A DNA stretch of 36,667 bases from a virus, in the IMG/VR virus record IMGVR_UViG_3300036830_000285, positions 1 to 36,667 of that record; one strand, given 5' to 3'. The translations under genes and the position numbers were made by a program. The stretch's first letter is position 1. Each line of letters begins with the position of its first letter. Below the pieces are notes generated by a model. That model did not search any database. It was not told the DNA's origin and saw nothing but the letters and a program-made list of their open reading frames with translations. Shown piece after piece: positions 16,619-25,475 of the stretch.

Positions 16619-17353
16619 GTGCGTATAACCTGGGATGGCGACACCCGGCCATATTCCGAAGGAGTCAGTCAAGGTGTTCTTTACCCCGAAAATTCCCCGG
16701 GGGTCGCCTGGAACGGGTTGATTTCAGTTAACGAGAAGGGCGACGACAGTTCAAGTCCGCTTTATATTGACGGGCAGACGTACAGAAACCGGAATGTCCC
16801 TTCGAACCATTCAGGGACTATTATCGCGTATATGTATCCAGACGAGTTCGATATTTACAATGGAGTTTCCCTGAGCAGGACTTCTCAGGGAAGACCTTCT
16901 TTCGGTCTTTGTTACAGGACGAATGAAGAGCTTCATTTGGTCTATAACGCGATTGCTGCGCCGTCAAATGACAAGTATTCGTCAATTGGCGCTGAAATTA
17001 GTCCGGTTTCATTTTCATGGGACTTCACAACTGTACCCGTAAAAATCCCCGGGGGGAAACCTAGCTCACATCTCGTGATCTTGCTCGATCATATTCTGCC
17101 AGGAGTCCTTACGGACCTCGAAACTCTGCTGTATGGAGACGATACGACAGAGCCTTCTCTTCCTGATCCTCAGATACTGATCGACATGTTCGAGTCTCAC
17201 ACGACTCTCATGATCACAGACAACGGCGACGGAACGTGGACCGCTACAGGGCCAGACACGGTCATTACCATGATCGACAGCGACACGTTCGACATCAACT
17301 GGCCTTCTGCGAATTTCATTGACGCAGACACCTACACAATCTACTCACTATGA
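16619..17353 (+). CDS. third tail-tube paralogue
   Basis: This 244-residue protein starts at GTG 16619 after AGGAG. The tube-domain markers are all present: GVSQGVLYP, WNGLISVNE, MYPDEF, FGLCYRT, LHLVYNAIAAPS, SWDFTTVPV and LLYG. The C-terminal 45 residues (MITDNGDGTWTATG, ending YTIYSL) are a small beta module of the kind common in phage and bacterial surface proteins, unlike the additions on the other two paralogues. It sits right before the fibre genes and may form a distinct tail segment or a tail-tip ring. Confidence 0.72.
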   Translation: MRITWDGDTRPYSEGVSQGVLYPENSPGVAWNGLISVNEKGDDSSSPLYIDGQTYRNRNVPSNHSGTIIAYMYPDEFDIYNGVSLSRTSQGRPSFGLCYRTNEELHLVYNAIAAPSNDKYSSIGAEISPVSFSWDFTTVPVKIPGGKPSSHLVILLDHILPGVLTDLETLLYGDDTTEPSLPDPQILIDMFESHTTLMITDNGDGTWTATGPDTVITMIDSDTFDINWPSANFIDADTYTIYSL

Positions 17354-17365
17354 CCGGGAGGTCTG

Positions 17366-18031
17366 ATGGCTGAAGTAACTGGCCTCACGGCCGAAGCAAT
17401 GCAGGCGATTGTCGACGCGACCATTGCGTCAGGATCCGTCGATGGATCGGGTCACCTGATTCTCACCACTCACGGCGGAACCAACATTGATGCTGGAGAC
17501 GTGACGGGTCCGCAAGGTGATGAAGGCCCCACAGGACCTACTGCAGCGGCCCCTACGGGAGCTGTGTGGATGTTCACAGCACCGTCCTCCATTCCTTCCG
17601 GATGGCTGGCTTGTGACGGCTCAGCTGTTTCAAGGACGACATATTCTGACTTGTTCGCCTTGATGGGGACGGCTTATGGCATTGGTGACGGGACTACGAC
17701 TTTCAACGTGCCAAACATGGAAGCTCGTTTCCCAAGACAGCAAGCAGCTTCGGTTGGGTCAACTGGCGGAGCAGCTTCGCACTCTCACCAGATCGATGGC
17801 GGTTCTGTTGACGCTGTGGCTCAGATCGACTTCTTTTCGGCTTCTCCTGCTCCTCTAATCGACATGAAGAGGATCAGTTCGCCTGCATGGGTATCCACAG
17901 TCAGGAAAGCTCTTGCCACATTCAGTGACAGCGGTGATACCGTGACTGATGGAGCAAAGGTTGTGGGACAGACCAAGACCGCATCGGGTCTTCCGCCATA
18001 TCTGAACTTCATATACATCATCAAGACCTAG
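17366..18031 (+). CDS. tail collar domain fibre
   Basis: This 221-residue protein has ATG after GGGAGG. Residues 1-50 include GHLILTTHGGTNIDAGDV, a motif shared with the fibre at 19471. Residues about 48-58 are a short collagen-like GPQGDEGPTGPT. The phage tail collar domain follows (TGAVWMFTAPSSIPSGWLACDG, FNVPNMEARFP, SHSHQIDGG), and the chain ends in PPYLNFIYIIKT. Collar domains are trimeric fibre tips that contact the host surface. This is a short receptor-binding fibre. Confidence 0.85.
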   Translation: MAEVTGLTAEAMQAIVDATIASGSVDGSGHLILTTHGGTNIDAGDVTGPQGDEGPTGPTAAAPTGAVWMFTAPSSIPSGWLACDGSAVSRTTYSDLFALMGTAYGIGDGTTTFNVPNMEARFPRQQAASVGSTGGAASHSHQIDGGSVDAVAQIDFFSASPAPLIDMKRISSPAWVSTVRKALATFSDSGDTVTDGAKVVGQTKTASGLPPYLNFIYIIKT

Positions 18032-18045
18032 TCAGGAGGAACAGA

Positions 18046-19467
18046 GTGACCAAGATATTGCTGGGCAACATCAGAGGTCCTGCTGGGTCTCAGGGCGAAG
18101 GTCTTACCGGTAACGCCATCCAGCATTTCGGCGGGCCCAGCTACACCTATCCGACGTGGTTTGTTGACGGCGGCGGCGTGTGGCAGGATTACCAGGAAGC
18201 AGCGCCGTACATGTCAATCGTCATCGCCAACCCTGCATCAGGGCCTGGCGATACGGCGAACACTGACTACGTCGCTCAGATTCGGCTGATGCGAGCCGCG
18301 GGAATGACTGTGCTTGGCTACATCAGCACGGCGTTCACAGCTAACAGCCAGTCTTCAGTAGAGGCTCAGATCGACGCATGGCATTCGCTGTATGACACTG
18401 AGCTGGCCGATGGAAGCTTCGTCTACATGGACGGGATATTCTTCGACGAGTGCTCTGTCGAGGTCATTCACCAGCCATATTACCAGGCGCTGTGTGATTA
18501 CACGAAATCGAAGCCTGGCAGAGGTCTTGTCCTGATCAACCCGGGCACCACTCCTGACGAGTCGTACATGAGTGCATGCGATATTCTGTGCAACTTCGAG
18601 GGAGACATCGGCCAGTACCGTGGTTTCGCGTCTACTTCGCACTTCATCGACTGGCTGACCACGTATCCGTCGAGCAGGTTTCTTCACGTCGTTTACGGAT
18701 GCTGGGGGACGAAAGAGAGAGACGAAGCACTTCGCCTGTCACGTGAACAGCGCGCCGGACTCGTCTGGATCACGGATGGAACCTTGCCGAACCCGTACGA
18801 CACGGAGCCAGGTTCTCAAGGCGGTCCTCGCAACTCGACTCCTGCCGGCTTGTCATATTTCACGGACATGATCAAGCAGCTGGCGGCGGTATATCCTGAG
18901 GATTCATGGGATCCTGTGGTCGAGGATTCCTGGGAGGGCTTTGACGGTCAGGCTTTCTCGGCACTGTGGACTGTTCCTTCCGGCAGTACTGCCGTGGTTG
19001 CCGGGCAGAAGCTTCAGCTGACTTGCACGACTAGCGGAAACGATCATCTGGATTCTGCGTCAACGTTCAACTTCACTGGTCTTCGTGCGGAAGTCGAAGC
19101 GGTAACGCTTCCTGTGGCTACTAACCCCACAACGCTGATGAAGCTTCAGAAGGATGCCAGCAACTACCTGGCAATAGGCCAGAGTAGCGGAAACCTTCTG
19201 ATGCGTTCCCGTAATGCAGGAAGCAACTCAGACACGACGTTGAGTTATGACGGTTTCAACCACAAGTGGTGGAAGATCAGTCTGGTTTCGGGAACGGCCA
19301 CGTGGTACACCAGCGCAGACGGAGAGACCTGGACTTCAAGGCGCACTGTCAGTTCGAGCTTGCCTGACATGACCGCGGTGACCTATATTCTCTCTACATC
19401 TCGCACAACTGGCTCGAATGAGACCGTCGACTTCGACAACGCCTTGTGCGTGGATGCGGCTGCGTGA
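18046..19467 (+). CDS. tail fibre with spherulin-4-like glycoside hydrolase and lectin-like domain
   Basis: This 473-residue protein starts at GTG 18046 after AGGAGG. Residues 1-15 (TKILLGNIRGPAG) are shared with the gene at 19471 and are probably a tail anchor. Residues about 30-285 match the spherulin-4 family (IVIANPASGPGD, AAGMTVLGYIST, DGIFFDE). That family includes GH135 enzymes such as the Aspergillus Sph3 galactosaminogalactan hydrolase. The expected acidic residues appear: D134 and E135 in FFDE, and E185 in CNFEGD, with spacing similar to Sph3. Residues about 294-473 form a beta sandwich like sugar-binding domains. Inference: a virion depolymerase that cuts a galactosamine-containing or similar exopolysaccharide. 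Confidence 0.8.
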   Translation: MTKILLGNIRGPAGSQGEGLTGNAIQHFGGPSYTYPTWFVDGGGVWQDYQEAAPYMSIVIANPASGPGDTANTDYVAQIRLMRAAGMTVLGYISTAFTANSQSSVEAQIDAWHSLYDTELADGSFVYMDGIFFDECSVEVIHQPYYQALCDYTKSKPGRGLVLINPGTTPDESYMSACDILCNFEGDIGQYRGFASTSHFIDWLTTYPSSRFLHVVYGCWGTKERDEALRLSREQRAGLVWITDGTLPNPYDTEPGSQGGPRNSTPAGLSYFTDMIKQLAAVYPEDSWDPVVEDSWEGFDGQAFSALWTVPSGSTAVVAGQKLQLTCTTSGNDHLDSASTFNFTGLRAEVEAVTLPVATNPTTLMKLQKDASNYLAIGQSSGNLLMRSRNAGSNSDTTLSYDGFNHKWWKISLVSGTATWYTSADGETWTSRRTVSSSLPDMTAVTYILSTSRTTGSNETVDFDNALCVDAAA

Positions 19468-19470
19468 GAC

Positions 19471-20073
19471 ATGCCCAAGATTCTCATCGGCAACATCAAG
19501 GGGCCTGCAGGCGTTTCTGACACGGCCATATTCTTCAAGGGCGCGACGATTGACGTCAACAACCATCTCATTCTCACAAAGGGTGATGGCGGAACAGTTG
19601 ACGTTGGCTCATTCACAACGGCGTTTGTCAAGCATGCTGTGATTGATGGAACTAATCACCTGGTTCTCACGCTGGGTGACGCAAGTACCATCGATCTTGG
19701 CTCAGTCAATCCAGTCGACGACCTGGTTGATCCAGGCCTCACTCTGGTTGCAGCAACGAACTTCTCAGTGACTTCTTTCCAGGCGTACACTGTGGGCCGT
19801 CTTGCATGTGTCGATATTGACCTGACATACAGCGGATCTACGCTCACCAGCTCTTCTTCAGGAAACATCAGCCCAGACACAATCTGTGCCACTCTTCCTG
19901 TTGGGCTGAAGCCGGCATCTGAAGAAGTTCATGCCTATGACAAGGGCGGTGTGGCTTCGGGAGGTGCGTTTATGGAAACCAACGGTGAAATCGTGCTCAA
20001 GACTTTGTCTCCAACTGCGACAATTGCTTCAGGAGACGTGATTCATCTCGGTTTCACATATCTCCTCGCATAA
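19471..20073 (+). CDS. small tail fibre sharing the KILLGNI anchor
   Basis: This 200-residue protein has an ATG four bases after the previous stop, with no clear ribosome site, so it is probably translationally coupled. Residues 1-14 (MPKILIGNIKGPAG) match the start of the gene at 18046. Two copies of a NHLVLTxGDxxTxDLGS motif follow (residues about 30-49 and 60-78), also present once in the gene at 17366. Residues 85-200 form a beta-rich head with a C-terminal GFTYLLA. It is likely a minor fibre. Confidence 0.7.
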   Translation: MPKILIGNIKGPAGVSDTAIFFKGATIDVNNHLILTKGDGGTVDVGSFTTAFVKHAVIDGTNHLVLTLGDASTIDLGSVNPVDDLVDPGLTLVAATNFSVTSFQAYTVGRLACVDIDLTYSGSTLTSSSSGNISPDTICATLPVGLKPASEEVHAYDKGGVASGGAFMETNGEIVLKTLSPTATIASGDVIHLGFTYLLA

Positions 20074-20081
20074 GGAGTCTC

Positions 20082-20462
20082 ATGCTTCAGATCACGTCAA
20101 GAGGCTCTTTCGACCGGACTGACAAATTCCTTGCACGAATACAGAGAGGCGATATTTACAAAGCACTGAACATGTATGCCCAGCAAGGTGTGGCGGCTCT
20201 GGCATCTGTGACTCCGCAAGACACTGGAGCAACGGCAGCGTCGTGGAGTTATGAAATCAAAATTAGCCGTGGGAGTGCGTCTATATTCTGGACCAACTCT
20301 CACATAGATGCGGCCGGAACACCCATCGCCGTTATGCTGCAACATGGTCACGGAACGGGAACCGGCGGGTACGTGCAAGGCAGGGACTACATCAATCCAG
20401 CGATCAGGCCTATATTTGACCAGATCGCCAATGCTGTGTGGAGGGAGGTGACGTCTTCATGA
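20082..20462 (+). CDS. HK97 gp10-like tail or neck component
   Basis: This 126-residue protein has ATG after AAGGAG. It carries FDRTDKFLARI, QGVAALASVTPQDTGATAASW and LQHGHGTGTGGYVQGRDYINPAIRPIFDQI, the signature of the HK97 gp10-like (tail completion or minor structural) family. This family usually sits next to the head-tail connector genes. Here it lies after the fibres and overlaps the tape measure start by four bases (ATGA). Confidence 0.7.
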   Translation: MLQITSRGSFDRTDKFLARIQRGDIYKALNMYAQQGVAALASVTPQDTGATAASWSYEIKISRGSASIFWTNSHIDAAGTPIAVMLQHGHGTGTGGYVQGRDYINPAIRPIFDQIANAVWREVTSS

Positions 20463-23400
20463 GTGGAAGCATCGACGAGCGAATTGTCGAGATGACCTTT
20501 AAGGGTGAGTCTTTCGTTGCCAGTGTTAAAGGCACCGTAGAAGCGCTCTTGAACCTTAAGAACGGCCTGAACAGCCTGAAGGGTTCTGAGAAGGACATCA
20601 ACAATCTGGACGAAGCCGGAAAGCGGTTCTCTCTCAAGGGAATGGCCAATGGTGTTGAGTCCATAGCAGGAAAGTTCAAGACGCTTGGGATTATTGGCGT
20701 CACCGCCCTCGCAACGATTGCCAACAAGGCTGTAAACGCAGGCATATCCATCCTTAAGTCCTTGACGATTGACCCAATCAAGGCGGGTCTGGACGTTTAT
20801 GAGACCAAGATCAATGCAATCAAGACGATCCTTGCGAACACACAGGCACAGGGCACGAATCTCAAGCAAGTTACAGCCGCTCTTAACCAGCTGAACACTT
20901 ACGCCAACAAGACCGTTTACAACTTCGGTCAGATGGCGAAGAACATCGGCACATTCACCGCGGCTGGTGTCGACCTGAAGACTTCGGTAGCCTCAATCAA
21001 GGGCATCGCGAATCTTGCAGCGCTTTCGGGCTCGTCTGCGGAGCAAGCCTCTACCGCGATGTATCAGCTTTCGCAGGCCATCGCTTCAGGTACGGTCAAG
21101 CTTCAGGACTGGAACTCAGTCGTGAATGCTGGCCTGGGCGGTAAGGTATTCCAGAATGCACTTATTCAGACTGCCAAGGTACACGGCGTCGCCATTGATC
21201 AGATGATCAAGAAGGACAAGGGTTTCCGTAATACCTTGCAAGAGGGCTGGCTGACGTCCAAGATTCTGACTCAGACACTTGAGACTTTCACCGGCGATCT
21301 GAGTGCGTCTCAGCTGAGAGGTCTCGGATATTCTGAGAAGCAGACTCAGGCGATTCTGAAGCAGGCCAAAGCAGCTCAGTCTTCAGCAACTGATATCCGG
21401 ACGCTGACTCAGCTGCATCAGGCCCTTGCTGAGGAAGTTGCAACTGCCTGGTCTCGTGTCTGGGAAGCTGTAATCGGAAACGTTACCGACGCTACAGCTA
21501 CCTTGTCCAAGGTTCACAACGTTCTTGAGAACGCCTTCACAGGGCCACTTAACAACTTCTCTAAGCTTCTCACTGAATGGGACAAGCTCGGTGGCAGAGA
21601 TGAACTTATCCAGGCCATTGGCGATGCATTCAGGAACCTTGGCCAGATCCTTGGTACTATCGGCTCGGCCTTCAGGGAAGTCTTCCCGCCAGTCACTGCC
21701 TTGACATTGGTCAAAATGACAGTAGCTCTCGAGAAGTTTGTCGAGAAGCTCAGACTCAGCAGTCAGGGAGTCAAGGATCTCAAGGCCACCTTTGTAGGCA
21801 TATTCTCGGTCGTAAAGATCGTCTTCGACATTATCGGTGGCCTAGTCAAGACGCTGTTCACTTTGTTCGGCGCGGTTGCAAGCGGTGGGGGAAGTTTCCT
21901 GAGTTTGACCGCCAGGATAGGGAATTTCCTGTCCAAAGTGCGTCAAACAATCGAATCTGGCGGTGCTCTGACCAAGTTCTTCCAAATCCTTGGTAAAGTG
22001 CTGTCTTTCCCGATCAAGGTGATCGTTGCGATCATCGGAGCACTTGGCGGACTGAGTGGTGCCTTCAACAAGGTAATCGCAGCTGTTTCTCCGTTCGTGC
22101 AGAAGATCGGGCAGGAGTTCTCTAAGCTCGCCGGTGCGGTTACTCAGGGCATTGAGAGCGGGAACTTCAGCGCTGTAACAGGCGTCATCAATCAGCTTCT
22201 TCTTGGCGGAATCCTGGTAGCAATCAGGAAGTTCATCAAGAACCTTGGGTCGGCCGGCGGTGGCGGAGGTCTCTTCAGCACCATCAAGGAGTCTTTCGAG
22301 TCGCTGACACACACCTTGGTGACCATGCAGACTAGTCTTAAGGCTGGTATTCTGCAGAAGATTGCCATTGCTGTAGCTCTTCTGGCGGCTTCTTTGCTGG
22401 TTCTGTCGCTTATCGACGTGAAGAACCTGACCAAGGCCCTGACTGCTATAACAGCACTGTTCATTCAGCTTCTGGCTGCAATGGCTGTGGTGATCAGAGT
22501 TGGAGGCTCTGCTGGCATCCTCAAAATGGAAGCTATCGCAATAGCCCTGAATCTTCTGGCCACAGCGATAGTTATCCTTGCAGGAGCAGTAGCTATTCTT
22601 GCTCAGTTCAGCTGGGAACAGCTGGCCAAGGGTCTGTCGGCTATTGCTGTGCTTCTGCTTGAGCTCGTCGTGGCGACAGCACTGATGTCCAAGGATTCTG
22701 TGGGCCTTATTGCCACAGCATATTCCATGGAAGTCATGGCTGTAGCACTCAACGTGCTGTCTCTGGCAGTTGGCCGGCTCGGAAAGCTGAGTCTCGCGAA
22801 CCTTGCCAAGGGAATAGGCTCAATTGCTCTTCTTCTGGCAATTCTTGCTGGATTCAACAAGATCAGCGGTGTGCAGCTAATTGGCACTGCTGTTTCCATG
22901 GCAATTCTTGGTGTGGCACTTAACATCATAGCCAGAGCTGTGGAGAAGCTTGGAGCTTTGTCTCCGGCTACCTTGGCCAAGGGTCTTGTGTCCATCGCAG
23001 CGGCGTTGCTCATCATTGCCGCGGCCATGAACTTGATGCCTCCGAGCATGATCGCTACGTCTCTGGGTCTGCTTCTTGTCGCGTCGGCACTGGTCATAAT
23101 CGCTGATGCCCTTGACAAGATGGGTGGTCAGTCTGTTGGGTCGATAGCCAAGTCGCTTATCGTCCTGGCGGCTTCACTGGCTATTATTGCCGCGGCCATG
23201 TTCCTGATGTCTGGAGCACTGCCCGGAGCTGCCGCCTTGCTGGTGGTAGCCGCTTCTCTGGCTATCCTGACCCCGGTTCTGGTAGCACTGGGAGCTCTTT
23301 CCTGGTCAGCAATCGCCAAGGGACTGACTGCACTTGCGGCTGTTTTCCTGATAATTGCCGCGGCGGGAATTCTGCTCACACCTCTTATCCCGACACTGCT

Positions 23401-24667
23401 CGGGCTGGGACTGGCCATCACGCTCCTTGGCGTGGGTGTTCTAGCAGCAGGCGCAGGAGTCTTGCTCTTTGCGACAGGTCTCACAGCACTTGCCGTTGCA
23501 GTTACGGCCTCAGGTGCAGCTATATTGTCGTTCGTCACAAGTATTCTGAGTCTTATTCCAGAGACTCTGAAGAAGATCGGCGAAGGAATAGTCGCGTTCG
23601 CTAACGCCATTGGCAGCGGTGCTGTAGCGATCACACGCGCTTTCACAGCGATTCTGACAGCTCTGCTCAGGGCAATCATCAAGGTTGCTCCACTGGCGGC
23701 TCAGGCTTTCGCTTCTGTGATGAACGGTGTTCTCAGTTCGATCAACAAGTACTCGCCGAGAATCATCACGACGTTCCTCAACCTGCTTCTGCACATGATT
23801 CAGGCTGCGGTCAGATATACGCCGAAGTTCGTCAACGAGGGTGCGGCACTTATAATCGCGTTCCTCAATGGCGTTGCAAGGAAGATTTCGGCCGTTGCCA
23901 GAGCTGCAACTAACGTAGTAATTGCGTTCATCAATGCTGTGGGCAATAGTGCTCAGCGTATTGTGAACGCCGGCGTCAACATGGTAATCAACCTTGTCAA
24001 CGGTATTGCCAACAGAATCAGGGCAAGCAGCGGAAGAATTCATGCCGCAGCAGCCAACCTGGGTAGTGCGATCATCCAGGGCATGATTGCTGGCATATCT
24101 GGAGGAATCGGCGGAGTTATCGGAGCCGCGGTGCACGCTGCCTCGAGCGCTTTGAGTGCAGCTAAGCATTTCCTTGGAATCAGTTCACCGTCCAAGGCGT
24201 TCATGCAAGTCGGTATTCAGTCTATGGCCGGCATAGTTGTGGGCGTTATCAGCTCCATCGGCAAGGTTACTGACTCGGTCAAGAAGACTGGTCACACTAT
24301 GTTGCAGACTCTTGGCAATACTCTGGCTCAGGCTGGAGATGTCATTGGAGACAACATCGACCTTCAGCCGAAGATCACGCCAGTGATTGACCTGACAGAA
24401 GCTAAGAAGGGCTTCGGAAGCCTGAACGATCTGTCCAAGAAGCAGCTTATTTCTGCGAAAGCATCAACAAGTGCAGCAACGTCTATATCTGCGGCTCACC
24501 AGACAGCAGCTCAGGTTGCCGGTCTTGTGCCGTCAGACAAGACGAACCTCACGTTCAACCAGTACAACACTTCTCCGGCGACATTGTCCGCCGCGACTAT
24601 CTACCGTCAGACCAAGAACCAGCTATCAATTGCGAAGGGAGCTTTGTCCAGTGCTAACGCAGCTTGA
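20459..24667 (+). CDS. tape measure protein
   Basis: This 1402-residue protein uses ATG 20459, eight bases after GGAGGGAGGTG; the in-frame GTG at 20438 is upstream of that site. It is the largest complete gene here. Residues 1-450 are helical (KAVNAGISILKSLTIDPI, NQLNTYANKTVYNFGQM). Residues about 640-1020 are hydrophobic, with about six repeats of a LAKGLxxIAxxLLIIAAAM type every 45-50 residues. The C-terminal part is helical with GISSPSKAFMQVGIQSMAGI, a common tape-measure end. At about 0.15 nm per residue it predicts a tail near 210 nm. No lytic domain is obvious. Confidence 0.92.
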   Translation: MSGSIDERIVEMTFKGESFVASVKGTVEALLNLKNGLNSLKGSEKDINNLDEAGKRFSLKGMANGVESIAGKFKTLGIIGVTALATIANKAVNAGISILKSLTIDPIKAGLDVYETKINAIKTILANTQAQGTNLKQVTAALNQLNTYANKTVYNFGQMAKNIGTFTAAGVDLKTSVASIKGIANLAALSGSSAEQASTAMYQLSQAIASGTVKLQDWNSVVNAGLGGKVFQNALIQTAKVHGVAIDQMIKKDKGFRNTLQEGWLTSKILTQTLETFTGDLSASQLRGLGYSEKQTQAILKQAKAAQSSATDIRTLTQLHQALAEEVATAWSRVWEAVIGNVTDATATLSKVHNVLENAFTGPLNNFSKLLTEWDKLGGRDELIQAIGDAFRNLGQILGTIGSAFREVFPPVTALTLVKMTVALEKFVEKLRLSSQGVKDLKATFVGIFSVVKIVFDIIGGLVKTLFTLFGAVASGGGSFLSLTARIGNFLSKVRQTIESGGALTKFFQILGKVLSFPIKVIVAIIGALGGLSGAFNKVIAAVSPFVQKIGQEFSKLAGAVTQGIESGNFSAVTGVINQLLLGGILVAIRKFIKNLGSAGGGGGLFSTIKESFESLTHTLVTMQTSLKAGILQKIAIAVALLAASLLVLSLIDVKNLTKALTAITALFIQLLAAMAVVIRVGGSAGILKMEAIAIALNLLATAIVILAGAVAILAQFSWEQLAKGLSAIAVLLLELVVATALMSKDSVGLIATAYSMEVMAVALNVLSLAVGRLGKLSLANLAKGIGSIALLLAILAGFNKISGVQLIGTAVSMAILGVALNIIARAVEKLGALSPATLAKGLVSIAAALLIIAAAMNLMPPSMIATSLGLLLVASALVIIADALDKMGGQSVGSIAKSLIVLAASLAIIAAAMFLMSGALPGAAALLVVAASLAILTPVLVALGALSWSAIAKGLTALAAVFLIIAAAGILLTPLIPTLLGLGLAITLLGVGVLAAGAGVLLFATGLTALAVAVTASGAAILSFVTSILSLIPETLKKIGEGIVAFANAIGSGAVAITRAFTAILTALLRAIIKVAPLAAQAFASVMNGVLSSINKYSPRIITTFLNLLLHMIQAAVRYTPKFVNEGAALIIAFLNGVARKISAVARAATNVVIAFINAVGNSAQRIVNAGVNMVINLVNGIANRIRASSGRIHAAAANLGSAIIQGMIAGISGGIGGVIGAAVHAASSALSAAKHFLGISSPSKAFMQVGIQSMAGIVVGVISSIGKVTDSVKKTGHTMLQTLGNTLAQAGDVIGDNIDLQPKITPVIDLTEAKKGFGSLNDLSKKQLISAKASTSAATSISAAHQTAAQVAGLVPSDKTNLTFNQYNTSPATLSAATIYRQTKNQLSIAKGALSSANAA

Positions 24668-25475
24668 AGTAACAAATTCGCGTGGTAACACACTGCAGCT
24701 CCCGATGCAGGACTCATCGGCCGGTTACGTGGTCAAGGACATCGAAGGCCTGAACCCCGTCAAGGCTACGCTGACGTCATCGACGCTGGCTCAAGTTGAC
24801 GGAGCTCAGTTTCAGAACGCCAGACGCGATCCACGGAACATCACAATCAGCGTCGGTATCGAGCCTGATTATGTGACGAACACAGTTCAGTCGCTCAGAG
24901 ATGCCTTGTATTCATATTTCACAACCAAGGCGATTGTGGATCTGGGCTTCTATCTCGACGACGTTCTCTACGTCGTGACTTCGGGTCAGGTCGAGAGCTG
25001 CGAAAACAGCATGTTCTCGGCCGACCCGCAGGTCGATATTTCAGTTCTCTGCTACGATCCGGACTTCTATGTTCCGGAGATGAGCACACTGAGCTCTGAG
25101 ACAGTCCCCAACACGAACGCGAACATGGTGGACTACGAAGGAACCACAGACACGGGAGTCATATTTACCCTGAATGTGGACCGGGATCTCAGTTCGTTCA
25201 CCTTGTACAACATCGCTCCGGACGGGGAAAATCAGCAATTCACTGTATCGAATGCAACGTTCATGGACGGCGACGTAGTCACAGTGAACACGGTTCCTGG
25301 TTTCAGGGGCCTGACCCTCACAAGGGCAGGGGTTATTTCGTCTGTTCTTTACTGGGCAGATCCTTTCCCCGGCTGGATTACCCTGAAGAAGGGGATTAAC
25401 CAGTTCAGGTGTTATGCGCTTGGAGCTGGGGTTTCATATGATCTGACATACACGGCCAAGATTGGGGGTATCTGA
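24651..25475 (+). CDS. distal tail protein (Dit-like)
   Basis: The start is GTG 24651, nine bases after GAAGGGAG, inside the end of the tape measure gene, giving 274 residues. An ATG at 24471 in the same frame would add a low-complexity Arg/Thr/Leu sequence that is only a shadow of tape measure. Motifs are LEVTNSRGNTLQLP, GLNPVKATLTSSTLAQVDG, DPRNITISVGI, LRDALYSYFTTKAIVDLGFY and VDISVLCYDPDFY, typical of siphovirus Dit proteins. It ends with a galectin-like beta half. Dit forms the hub between tube and tip. Confidence 0.82.
   Translation: MLTQLEVTNSRGNTLQLPMQDSSAGYVVKDIEGLNPVKATLTSSTLAQVDGAQFQNARRDPRNITISVGIEPDYVTNTVQSLRDALYSYFTTKAIVDLGFYLDDVLYVVTSGQVESCENSMFSADPQVDISVLCYDPDFYVPEMSTLSSETVPNTNANMVDYEGTTDTGVIFTLNVDRDLSSFTLYNIAPDGENQQFTVSNATFMDGDVVTVNTVPGFRGLTLTRAGVISSVLYWADPFPGWITLKKGINQFRCYALGAGVSYDLTYTAKIGGI

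Noticed and set aside
24471-24650. Upstream extension of the Dit-like gene
   Set aside because: The extra 60 residues are Arg/Leu/Thr low-complexity and antiphase to the tape measure end. GTG 24651 has the ribosome site.
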